DNA of 42,621 nt from an uncultured Pseudacidovorax sp. (GTDB lineage Bacteria > Pseudomonadota > Gammaproteobacteria > Burkholderiales > Burkholderiaceae_C): contig NZ_CAJYES010000003.1 in the NCBI RefSeq assembly GCF_913773995.1, positions 1-42,621 of the forward strand, written 5' to 3'. Each line of letters starts with the position of its first letter. Within the stretch, counting starts at the first letter, position 1. Under the pieces are notes generated by a model, which saw nothing but the letters and a program-made list of their open reading frames with translations, had not been told where the DNA came from and ran no database searches. Of the stretch, positions 8,603 to 16,166 are shown piece by piece. A program made the translations under genes and the position numbers.

Positions 8603-8814
8603 CGGTGCAAAGGAGCATAACCAGCCGCCCCTCGGAGCGGCGGCACATGGGCAATGTAGCAACTGCGATGCATTACGCGGCAAGCAGAGGGAGTACGCGG
8701 ACACTGTTGGAAAAGGGAACACCAGAAGGCCGAGTGATGTTGGCCGATGCAGACGGTCGCGTCGACTGAGAGCAGCGCGGCTTCGTCCGCGAAGGCCAGG
8801 CCTACGAGGCGAGC

Positions 8815-9267
8815 TTGTTGGGACGGGTTGACGTAGACGCCTATGTCCAGGGCGGCCGTATCCGGGTGCGCCTGCACGAAAAGGGCGGCAAGCTGCACGC
8901 TGTGCCCTGCAACGCGATGCTTGAGCGCTACCTGCTGGCCTATCTCGACGGAGCGGGCATGCGTGCTGATTCGAAGGGTTTCCTGTTCCGCACGGCGCGC
9001 GGCACGACGGGACAACTGTCCGAGCGGCCGATGGGTCAGTCCGACGCCTACCGCATGATCCGGCGCCGCGCCGCCGCGGCCGGCATCGCGACCCTCGTCG
9101 GCAACCATTCGTTCCGCGCGACCTGCATCACCGAGCTGCTGCGCAACGGCGGCAAGCTCGAAGATGCGCAATGGATGGCAAACCATGAGAGCGCGCGCAC
9201 GACCGGCCTCTATGACCGGCGCAACGACGACATCAGCCTCGACGTGGTCGAGCGGATCGTGATCTGA
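8815..9267 (+). pseudogene. tyrosine recombinase, C-terminal catalytic half (fragment)
   Basis: About 150 residues of the catalytic domain of a phage-type tyrosine recombinase. Seen are R-L-H-E-K-G-G-K (beta-sheet Lys region), H-S-F-R-A-T (box II H-x-x-R), the second His in A-N-H-E-S, and the nucleophile Tyr in G-L-Y-D-R-R. The N-terminal core-binding domain and the box I arginine are missing. The frame is open only back to 8770, where it meets TGA at 8767, and the residues encoded between 8770 and ~8820 do not look like integrase. The matching N-terminal half sits on the opposite strand at 9307-9582. No start with a ribosome binding site is visible; the fragment cannot be an active recombinase alone. 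Confidence 0.75.
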
Positions 9268-9306
9268 GGACACCCAGCAGGCGGACTTCGATGTTGAGGA
9301 CGACGA

Positions 9307-9582
9307 CTGCTTGACCGATGGCAGCGCCAGCTCGATCTGTAGCGTCTCGACATAGGCCGCGACATGGACCGGCTCGATGTCGCGCAGCTCGGTGATGCCG
9401 GCTTCGTCGCTACACCAGACCGCGAACTGCGTGGCGGCGCGCGCATAGGCGCGGCGCGTGTTCGGGTTGCGGATGTTGGCCGTGAAGAATTCGAGATAGC
9501 GCCTGGCCGCGTCGGGCGTCGGCGCGAAAAGCGCCGGCAGGACGGGCAGGTCCGCGGTGATCTTCGTCAGCGCCCCTGCCAT
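9307..9582 (-). pseudogene. tyrosine recombinase, N-terminal core-binding half (fragment)
   Basis: Starting at an ATG (9582), about 92 residues match the N-terminal SAM-like core-binding domain of phage-type integrases. Examples are A-A-R-R-Y-L-E-F-F, N-P-N-T-R-R-A-Y-A-R-A-A-T-Q-F, D-I-E-P-V-H-V-A-A-Y-V-E and L-A-L-P-S-V-K-Q. In intact relatives V-K-Q is followed by a helix of the type H-L-A-A-L/I-R-M-L-F; here it continues into unrelated sequence (S-S-S-S-T-S-K...), so homology stops near 9307. The open frame continues antisense through the C-terminal half and is not meaningful there. The start lies 11 bp from a 44-bp inverted repeat that could be the enzyme's own recombination site. Confidence 0.72.
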
Positions 9583-9593
9583 GCCCCCTCGCC

Positions 9594-9637
9594 GTTAACC
9601 GGTGCTTGATAACGTCCTTTATCAGGCACTGGTTAAC
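9594..9637. repeat. 44-bp inverted repeat, possible recombinase core site
   Basis: Left arm GTTAACCGGTGCTTGATAA (9594-9612) and right arm TTATCAGGCACTGGTTAAC (9619-9637) are inverted copies matching at 17 of 19 positions, separated by a 6-bp spacer CGTCCT. Two arms around a 6-8 bp spacer is the layout of tyrosine-recombinase core sites. It lies just upstream of the start of the integrase N-terminal half (9582). It has no T-run on either side, which argues against a terminator. I see no second copy in the window. Confidence 0.7.
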
Positions 9638-9740
9638 AAGAAGTGAAGGGGCCGGATCAAGACCTGTCGGGCCCGCATCGGCTGCGGTATGGTGCTGGCA
9701 GAGGTGCGCTGCGTCGCGCCTACCTGTGGAGGAAGTTCAG

Positions 9741-10742
9741 GTGTTCATTCTCGATACCGATCGTCTTCGCATCGGCGACATCATCCTGACAGCGGACCAG
9801 ACGCTGCTTAGCAAGGGCATACGTGCGGCCACCGGAGGCTCGTTCTCTCACGCCATGCTCTACGTGGCGGACCACAGCTACATCCACTCGGACGGCGACG
9901 GGGTCCATTCCGGCAACACGCAGAGACGGTTGTTCTCCGCCCTCGGTGATGCAGCCGTTCTGCGCCTGCGGACTCCTGATGCTTCAGCCGTGGAACGCGC
10001 GTGTGTGTACGCGCGGACCCAGGTCGGAAAGCAATATTCGAAGGCGGAGGCCGTCAGGTCAAGAAAATTTAGGGATGTGGCGGATCAGCTGGAAGACTCG
10101 AACCGCCAGTTCTGTTCGCGGCTGGTCGCGCAGGCCTATTCGTTTGCCGGAGTGCCCCTCGTTCCTAACGCGGACTACTGCTACCCGAGCGACTTTGCCA
10201 GCTCGCAGCTTCTGCTGGCGGTTGCGGCGCCGCTTCGACAGGCGCGCGCCGCCGAAATCAAGTTCGCCCAGTCCGAAAACCCTATTGAGCGGCAGACGCG
10301 AGCGACCAACTTCATCCTGGACGAGGTGCGCAAGCTCAGCGGTCTCGACATTCAGACCTTTGAGCAACTGCCGGAATTTCTCATCCAGAACCCACAACAC
10401 GATGCAGCGGTGTGCGAGATCGTGAAGGCGTCAGGCTACCTCGATTTATGGAAGGAAGATGTACTGCGCAATCCTTGGCGCTACGACGCCGCGGAGTTTA
10501 GGAGGCTCCCTTTGCCATCTGCCGAACGAGAGCGCGTTGCGCGTCGGGAATTGCCCGCTGCCGAGCAGCAGCTTCAACAGTTCACGTTCGTGTACGGGCA
10601 GTACCTGACGCTCTGGCAACAAGCAAAGCTTAACTACTTCGCGGCGGAACTGCAGCTCTACATGTACCTAATCGATGTCACCAAGCAGCGGATAGAGGCG
10701 GCGCGCCAAGTGCTGGGGCAGCGTCCTGCAGGCGATACCTAG
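9741..10742 (+). CDS. NlpC/P60 (YiiX/YebB-like) papain-fold hydrolase domain protein
   Basis: A 333-residue protein from GTG 9741, chosen because GGAGGAA lies 7 nt upstream. The frame is open back to 9606, but that part has no family similarity. The N-terminal ~170 residues look like the circularly permuted NlpC/P60 (YiiX-like) fold: R-I-G-D-I-I-L-T-A, then the catalytic-type His in F-S-H-A-M-L-Y-V, then Cys in Q-F-C-S-R-L-V-A-Q-A-Y. Such proteins are cysteine hydrolases acting on peptidoglycan amides, or on acyl or amide bonds. Residues ~175-333 are helical and charged and I do not recognise them. There is no signal peptide, so a cytoplasmic target is more likely than cell wall. Its TAG stop overlaps the stop of the convergent helicase gene (shared CTAG), which ties it to the defence island. 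Confidence 0.72.
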   Translation: MFILDTDRLRIGDIILTADQTLLSKGIRAATGGSFSHAMLYVADHSYIHSDGDGVHSGNTQRRLFSALGDAAVLRLRTPDASAVERACVYARTQVGKQYSKAEAVRSRKFRDVADQLEDSNRQFCSRLVAQAYSFAGVPLVPNADYCYPSDFASSQLLLAVAAPLRQARAAEIKFAQSENPIERQTRATNFILDEVRKLSGLDIQTFEQLPEFLIQNPQHDAAVCEIVKASGYLDLWKEDVLRNPWRYDAAEFRRLPLPSAERERVARRELPAAEQQLQQFTFVYGQYLTLWQQAKLNYFAAELQLYMYLIDVTKQRIEAARQVLGQRPAGDT

Positions 10743-12262
10743 ACTACGAACAGAGGGCTTGGATTCGTTCGTGACACTACCAGCTGCAGCCGATGCGTGG
10801 CGCGGCTTAGCGCGACGTACAGCAGGCAGCGCGCATCTTCCTTGTCCGGAAACGTGTCAGCGTTGACAGGGAGAAGAATGACGCTTTCGCATTCGAGGCC
10901 CTTGGCCTTGTGAATCGTGCTGATCGCGCGAGCGGGCGGGCTTGGCCGGGCGTAGGTGCGACGGTGCGTGATCTCGGCGAGCCCGATGTCAGGGCTCTCG
11001 TAGTCACCAAGCCGCACAGCCTCCCAAAATTCTTTGCCGTGATCGATCTCGATAGCGCCGAAGGCTGCCTGCTGTTCCTTCATCTCACGCAGGCGCCGCA
11101 GCATCTTCGACACGCCATGATGATCGGGTTCGGCCGTCAGCGAACGGGCAAGCTCCTGGATCAGGGCCGGTTTGCCGGATGTGGATTTCGTGCAGCCCTC
11201 TGTGGCTTCGCGGATCAGTCGATCGCCGAAGGCTGATGGACTGAAGCCCTTACCGACATCGTCCATAAAATCGACAACGGCCGCGGCAATGGCGGCCGCG
11301 TTGCCCATGTCGGCCTGGATTGCGGCAACGAGACGGTCAAGTCCGTCCCTGGTGTGTCCCTCCCAGATCGGCAGGCGGCGCATGAACATGGCCCGGATTG
11401 CCCGTGCGGTGTCGTTGTATCGCGTGAGGACAAGCAACGATGACTGGGTCTTTTCAAAGTCGTCGATCGGCTTCCGCTGCATCGACGCCAGCTGGATGCC
11501 CATGCGGACCTGCGACTGGTTTTCGGCGATCACTACCTGAACACTGTCCGGCAGCCCGGACCTCAGATCGATGCGACCGTTGTTCTGCAGCGTCTCGCGT
11601 GCCTTAAGGGTCCACGCCCCAAGATCAGGGCAGCCACCGCGACCCCAGCGATGGGGAAAGTCCAGCCGCTCGAAAGCTTGTGCTGCACCGGTCAGCGCAT
11701 TCCAGTCGTAGCGCGGCAAGGCCCCTTTTACCGGCTTGTCGGTAAAGATGCGCTGCATCGGGTCGGCGAATATCCGCACACGCGACCCCTGCCCGGCTAG
11801 TGCCATCACGACGGCATGCTGATCGCCGCTTGAATCCTGGTGTTCGTCACACAGCACGACGGGGTAGCGACGCGCTGCAGCAGTCGCGACCATGGGATGG
11901 CGCTTGAGCAGCGCGGCCGCGCGCAGCGCAAGCTCGCCGTAGCCATCCTTGCGTTGACGAACCCATGCTGCTGTGTCCGCCGGCAAGCCGAGGCCCGCGT
12001 GATACGCACCGGCAATGCTGGCAATCAGGCTGTCGATCGTCGCGATTTCTACACGGGAGCCGGCCCCTTTGGTGCGGCTGGCGAAGACTGAACATGCGGC
12101 ATGCGTGTGCGTCAGGATGAGCATGCGCTGCGCGTCGCGGGCTCCGGACAGCGCATTGGCGTAGTCCGCGCCTTGATGGGTCTTGCCACAGCCCGCCGGC
12201 GCTTCCACGACGACAAGCGGAGCGTCGGAACGGATGGCGGCGCTGACACTCGCGTCGCTCAA
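10739..12262 (-). CDS. gajB: UvrD/Rep-type helicase, GajB-like (Gabija)
   Basis: A 507-residue superfamily 1A helicase. Motifs: Walker A A-P-A-G-C-G-K-T (21-28), T-H-T-H-A-A (motif Ia), DEHQD (139-143), F-A-D-P-M-Q-R-I-F (motif III), I-S-T-I-H-K-A-K-G-L-E (motif V) and Y-V-A-L-S-R-A-T-H-R-L (motif VI) near the C-terminus. It is much shorter than UvrD (~720 aa) but close to GajB of Gabija (~495 aa), which pairs with an OLD nuclease. The TTG start at 12262 is chosen because it overlaps the stop of the OLD gene (TTGA), giving translational coupling. Later uncoupled starts cannot be excluded. It is the last gene of the six-gene operon. Helicase type is sure; the Gabija assignment follows from the partner. 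Confidence 0.88.
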   Translation of the reverse strand: MSDASVSAAIRSDAPLVVVEAPAGCGKTHQGADYANALSGARDAQRMLILTHTHAACSVFASRTKGAGSRVEIATIDSLIASIAGAYHAGLGLPADTAAWVRQRKDGYGELALRAAALLKRHPMVATAAARRYPVVLCDEHQDSSGDQHAVVMALAGQGSRVRIFADPMQRIFTDKPVKGALPRYDWNALTGAAQAFERLDFPHRWGRGGCPDLGAWTLKARETLQNNGRIDLRSGLPDSVQVVIAENQSQVRMGIQLASMQRKPIDDFEKTQSSLLVLTRYNDTARAIRAMFMRRLPIWEGHTRDGLDRLVAAIQADMGNAAAIAAAVVDFMDDVGKGFSPSAFGDRLIREATEGCTKSTSGKPALIQELARSLTAEPDHHGVSKMLRRLREMKEQQAAFGAIEIDHGKEFWEAVRLGDYESPDIGLAEITHRRTYARPSPPARAISTIHKAKGLECESVILLPVNADTFPDKEDARCLLYVALSRATHRLQLVVSRTNPSPLFVV

Positions 12263-14022
12263 GATGGCAGGTCTTCCAGAATTGGCAGGCCCGCCGCGGT
12301 GCGAGCAGCATTGCAAAAAGGCAGCAGCTGCGTCTTGACTGCGGGCCAGACGCCAAGGCTGAACAGCTTTTCGGCAAGTTCGCGGCCGCCGCGTTCCGTC
12401 TTGAACCAGTCCTGCGACTGCTTGCTATACGTCTTCTTCTCGGCCTCTGGCGTGCCTTCCGGCACGGTGCCGCCAGCCGCTTCTCTGACGAGCCGCTTCA
12501 GTTCGACCCCGGCCTTAGCCTTGATGCTGGCGAAGTCCTTCGGATCGATCTTGAGACGCATCGCCAGGGAACGTAGCCGGCGCCCGGTCTTTTCATCGTC
12601 GGGGTCGGTGATGAAGGCTTCGATCTTGTCATCAGTGAGTGCATCGACGATGTTGGATTCGATGTCGCCCGTTTTCCAGCGAAACAGCAGTGGACCAAGC
12701 TTCTTCTGCACTTCCGTCCAGCGCGTCGGGTGCCTGTTCTCGTCGTCAGCGAATCCGCCAAACTGCATGCCGCCTTTGGATAGGGATTCCAGCAGCTCGA
12801 TCGTCGTGTCATGACCGCCGCCATCAGCGACGTGGAACCCGAGAGGCTGGAGTTCCGATGCCAGCGCTTTTGTGAGCAGACACCGGACGAATCCAACTTC
12901 AGTGATGCCCTCGGCGACGATGGTCAACCGGGCAAGAAACGCATCAGGGTCGGTGGCGCGGAGTTTCGTGACCTTCGTGCCTGTGAGTTGTCCCAGTCCG
13001 CCCGTCTGGTCCATGTACCAGAGAGACGCTTTGCCGGCGGCGGAGATCGCTGCTGGGCTATGTGTCGTGATGAACGCCTGCGACGAGGCATCCTGCAGCC
13101 TCGCCATCAGGATGCGCTGTCGGTACGGCTCCAGGCCACGCTCGACTTCATCGACGATGGTGATCGGATTACCGCCCTGAATCTGCTCGGCGATGGCCAG
13201 CGCCGACAACCGCCTGGTCCCAGCGCCCCAGCTTGATAGGGGCAGCTGTACCGTCTCGCGCATTGCCGTCAATCCGACGAGGGAGGCGATCGACGGTCCC
13301 TGCCCACCCGTAAGGGCGATATCGAGATCATTCGGTAGCTTGTGGTCGCGGAACACCTTGTTCAACTTGCCGAGAGCCTTGCGTGCATCGTCGGATAGCT
13401 GCGAAAGCATGTCGTCGTTCTCGGCGAGCTTGTTCGCTATGCGAGCGCGGAGCCCCTTGTCGGTCAACAGCCTGTCCAGTGCCGAACCCTGCACGAGCCG
13501 CAAGTCCCGATCATTGCGATCGTCGCCACTCAGGCGCACCAGTCCGATCGCGCGACGAAATGAAACTGGCAACGATTCCGTCATCCCGCTCGGCTGAACG
13601 ATCTCGTAGCTGAGTTCGAGGTCGGAGGTGCCACGAACGCGCAACACGTACACCTCTTCGCCGGCAGGCTCGCTGCCTTCGTCGTGAGCCGGAACGGTTG
13701 CGTTCTCGCCGTTCCAGTTCCACGGCCACGACGGCTTCGTCAGCTGATTGATGCCAACGCCCGCGGGCAAGGCCATCACGGCCTCGATGCTGAATTCCGC
13801 CGCTTCGTCGCGCAGGTTGTAGTCGCTGTCCAGGACCGACGCACTGTTCGTCGGGCTCAGGAGAAGGCTGATCGCATCGAGGATCGTCGTCTTGCCGACA
13901 TCGCCACCGCCGAGGATGAGGTTGACGCCGCGCGCCGGGTGCCACGACAGGTGCTTGATGCCGCGGAAACGCTCGATGGTCAGCTTGTAGATCGTGGGTA
14001 CGCTGGGGCTGCCTGTTGTCAC
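12259..14022 (-). CDS. gajA: class 2 OLD-family ATPase/TOPRIM nuclease, GajA-like (Gabija)
   Basis: A 587-residue protein, close to the ~578 residues of characterised GajA. The N-terminal ABC-type ATPase has Walker A G-G-G-D-V-G-K-T (38-45), a signature-like S-W-G-A-G-T-R-R (264-271), Walker B I-T-I-V-D-E-V-E (287-294) and the switch His in T-T-H-S-P. The C-terminal TOPRIM domain has the invariant Glu in V-A-E-G-I-T-E (Glu371), Asp400 in A-D-G-G-G and an acidic cluster F-A-D-D-E near 425-428. Class 2 OLD nucleases are defined by an adjacent UvrD-like helicase, as here. In Gabija, GajA nicks specific DNA and is held off by nucleotides. The GTG start overlaps the vsr stop by 4 nt (GTGA). Confidence 0.9.
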   Translation of the reverse strand: MTTGSPSVPTIYKLTIERFRGIKHLSWHPARGVNLILGGGDVGKTTILDAISLLLSPTNSASVLDSDYNLRDEAAEFSIEAVMALPAGVGINQLTKPSWPWNWNGENATVPAHDEGSEPAGEEVYVLRVRGTSDLELSYEIVQPSGMTESLPVSFRRAIGLVRLSGDDRNDRDLRLVQGSALDRLLTDKGLRARIANKLAENDDMLSQLSDDARKALGKLNKVFRDHKLPNDLDIALTGGQGPSIASLVGLTAMRETVQLPLSSWGAGTRRLSALAIAEQIQGGNPITIVDEVERGLEPYRQRILMARLQDASSQAFITTHSPAAISAAGKASLWYMDQTGGLGQLTGTKVTKLRATDPDAFLARLTIVAEGITEVGFVRCLLTKALASELQPLGFHVADGGGHDTTIELLESLSKGGMQFGGFADDENRHPTRWTEVQKKLGPLLFRWKTGDIESNIVDALTDDKIEAFITDPDDEKTGRRLRSLAMRLKIDPKDFASIKAKAGVELKRLVREAAGGTVPEGTPEAEKKTYSKQSQDWFKTERGGRELAEKLFSLGVWPAVKTQLLPFCNAARTAAGLPILEDLPS

Positions 14023-14501
14023 TTCCGGGCTCTCCCTTGGTCAATGTTCTCCCCGGCGATATCGAGCATCGGGCCGGCACCATTCCGGACAAAGTGAGTG
14101 GCGCTGTCAAGGACGCCGTCTTCAGGAAGGCGGCCACTGCCGCGCAGCGCGCATTCCCAAATGACCAGCACGCGCCAGCCTTCGGCCAGCAGCGCATCGA
14201 CCGCCCTTTGATCGCGCGTAGCGTTTGCTGCCAGCTTGGTCTGCCAGAAGTCCTGCCGCGTCGCGGGCAGCTTCGACAGCGCGCAGCCATGCGCGTGCCA
14301 GAAGCAGCCGTGAATGAATACGGCTGTATGGTGCTTCGGAAAGACGAGATCGGGCCGGCCGGGGAGTGACCGGTCATGCAGGCGGTAGCGCAGGCCCCGC
14401 GCGTGCAATCCGCGGCGGATCAGCATCTCGGGCTTCGTGTCCTTGCCCTTGATGCGGCTCATGTTGAGCTGGCGCTGTTCGGGTGTCAGCACGTCGGCCA
14501 T
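14019..14501 (-). CDS. vsr: Vsr very-short-patch mismatch endonuclease
   Basis: A 160-residue Vsr protein. It shows M-S-R-I-K-G-K-D-T-K-P-E near residue 14, P-G-R-P-D-L-V-F with the catalytic Asp near 50, and H-G-C-F-W-H-A-H-G-C of the zinc-binding/mismatch-binding region. Vsr nicks DNA at T:G mismatches made when 5-methylcytosine deaminates inside the site of its partner methylase, and so starts repair. Here the partner is most likely the cytosine-5 methylase of the same operon. The ATG at 14501 directly abuts the stop of the McrC-like gene (no gap), and the end overlaps gajA by 4 nt. A tail of about 25 residues extends beyond the usual Vsr core. Confidence 0.93.
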   Translation of the reverse strand: MADVLTPEQRQLNMSRIKGKDTKPEMLIRRGLHARGLRYRLHDRSLPGRPDLVFPKHHTAVFIHGCFWHAHGCALSKLPATRQDFWQTKLAANATRDQRAVDALLAEGWRVLVIWECALRGSGRLPEDGVLDSATHFVRNGAGPMLDIAGENIDQGRARK

Positions 14502-16163
14502 TCACGCTCCCGCTCCCGCGTCTGCCACGATGGTGCGCAGACAGCCCCGCAGCTCTTCGCCCGACATGCCGGGCCGCAGCGTCACCGCGCCGAAGCGGAA
14601 TTTCTCGCGGTACTCCGGATGGAAAAGCCGGCCCGGTACGGGCGTGGCCTTGAAGTCCGTCTGCGGGCCTGCCGGCACATGCGGGGTAAGCAGATAGGCG
14701 GCTGTCACGATGCCCTCGGTCCGGCCGCTGCCAACCTCCTGCACGAGCGCGTCGCGGTAGGTGTGGATCGAGTTCAGCGCATCGTTGAGGCCGTCATTGA
14801 TGCGGTACTTCGCGTCGAGCACGATCACCCGCCGTTCCGGGCCGCCCAAGTCCCTGCCCGCCAGCACAACATCGGGCACCATCGTCCGGCTGAAGCTGCC
14901 CTCGCGGCTGTCCTCGACCCAGTATTCGCGGTACTGCCGCTGGAAACACAGCACGCGGTCACCACCAATCGGGACGGTGATCGCGCCGGCCGCGATCGTC
15001 ACGCCGCCGCCGGCCTCGCTGAGGAACAGGTTGCTCAGGTCCACGCCCGACGTGCCGTATTCCTCGACGGCGGCGCGCAGCAGGCGCAGGAAGCACCACA
15101 GCTCGTACAGCTCATAGGTCCGGGCCAGCGGCATCTGCAGGAAGTCGCCGAACAGGGCCGCGAGGCCGAGATTCATGTCCTGCCAGAGCCGATAGAAGCG
15201 CTGATAGACCGGATCGTTGCGGAACAGCGAAGACATGCGCAGCAGCGCCGGCCCCTCGCCGACCTCGGCCATGAAGCCGGCCGCCGCGACATCGTTCAAG
15301 CGCCGCGCGATCCGCCGCGTCCGCACGGCCCAGCTGCCCGCCGTGGTAACCGTCTCGGGATCGTCGGTGGTTCCTGCCTTTACCAGCAGCTCGGCGATAC
15401 CGGAGAGCCAGGCCGCCCAGGAATGCAGGCAGGCCTTGATCTGCCGGTGCTCGGGGATGTCCACGCTGTTGCGTCGCTGCCGTAGCGTGATGTGCGCCGG
15501 CAGGCGACCCTTCAGCGCGGCCGGCAGACGCGAAGGCCGTACCGTTTCGGTCCTGATTACGCCGGACCGGAAGGACTTGATGATCTCGGGGCCTGTTGCG
15601 CGTGTGGCGCGGTGCGCCGGCACTGTAATGTCCTCGGCGCGCAGATAGTGGCGCGGGGCACGCGCAATCGCCTCGACCGTCGCGACGATCGCTTCGGCGC
15701 GCGAGCGCAGGAACTCGAGGCGGGCCAGCGGCGGCTGCCGGTTGCCCGGCTGACGGGCAATGCCCTTGCGGAACGCGCTCAGCGAGAACAGCGCGAACGT
15801 GTCTTCAAGGACTTCGCGCACCATCGCGTCGAAGTCGTCGCGCGTGAGCTTGCGCAGGTCTGGATCGGTCGTGACCTCGAAGCGGCGCGTCCCGATGCCT
15901 GGCACGCGCAGCACGGCCCCGACCATGCCGGCATGAAACCCAGGCTGCCAGCGCCAGCGGGCCTTGCGCGGTTCGCGCGAGCGCAGCGCCTCGACGGGCG
16001 CATCGTCGATCAGCAGGTCGGCCGCAAGCGCATCGTCGCTGTCGCGCAGCTCAAAGAGATAGGACGCCCCTTCCCGCACCGCGCCGGGCGGCACCGCATC
16101 CGGCACAGGCCAGACCTGCCATGCCGGTCCGCCGCCTTCCGCCTGGATGTAGAGCGCCGCCAC
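14502..16163 (-). CDS. DUF2357/McrC-like PD-(D/E)XK nuclease subunit
   Basis: A 553-residue protein with DUF2357-like organisation: a long N-terminal beta-rich and helical region and a C-terminal nuclease domain. The nuclease signature is V-P-D-V-V-L-A followed by R-V-I-V-L-D-A-K-Y-R-I around 425-453, a clear P-D ... D-x-K pair. Such proteins are encoded beside McrB-type motors and act as the cleavage subunit, as McrC does in McrBC and as the second restriction subunit does in LlaJI-type systems. The GTG start lies 3 nt after the stop of the McrB-like gene. It could be called mcrC-like, but overall similarity to McrC cannot be judged here. Confidence 0.82.
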   Translation of the reverse strand: MAALYIQAEGGGPAWQVWPVPDAVPPGAVREGASYLFELRDSDDALAADLLIDDAPVEALRSREPRKARWRWQPGFHAGMVGAVLRVPGIGTRRFEVTTDPDLRKLTRDDFDAMVREVLEDTFALFSLSAFRKGIARQPGNRQPPLARLEFLRSRAEAIVATVEAIARAPRHYLRAEDITVPAHRATRATGPEIIKSFRSGVIRTETVRPSRLPAALKGRLPAHITLRQRRNSVDIPEHRQIKACLHSWAAWLSGIAELLVKAGTTDDPETVTTAGSWAVRTRRIARRLNDVAAAGFMAEVGEGPALLRMSSLFRNDPVYQRFYRLWQDMNLGLAALFGDFLQMPLARTYELYELWCFLRLLRAAVEEYGTSGVDLSNLFLSEAGGGVTIAAGAITVPIGGDRVLCFQRQYREYWVEDSREGSFSRTMVPDVVLAGRDLGGPERRVIVLDAKYRINDGLNDALNSIHTYRDALVQEVGSGRTEGIVTAAYLLTPHVPAGPQTDFKATPVPGRLFHPEYREKFRFGAVTLRPGMSGEELRGCLRTIVADAGAGA

Positions 16164-16166
16164 GGT

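Noticed and set aside
8326-9306. minus-strand continuation of the integrase frame
   Set aside because: It reads antisense through the integrase C-terminal half and the end of dnaE2, and shows no integrase motifs after V-K-Q.
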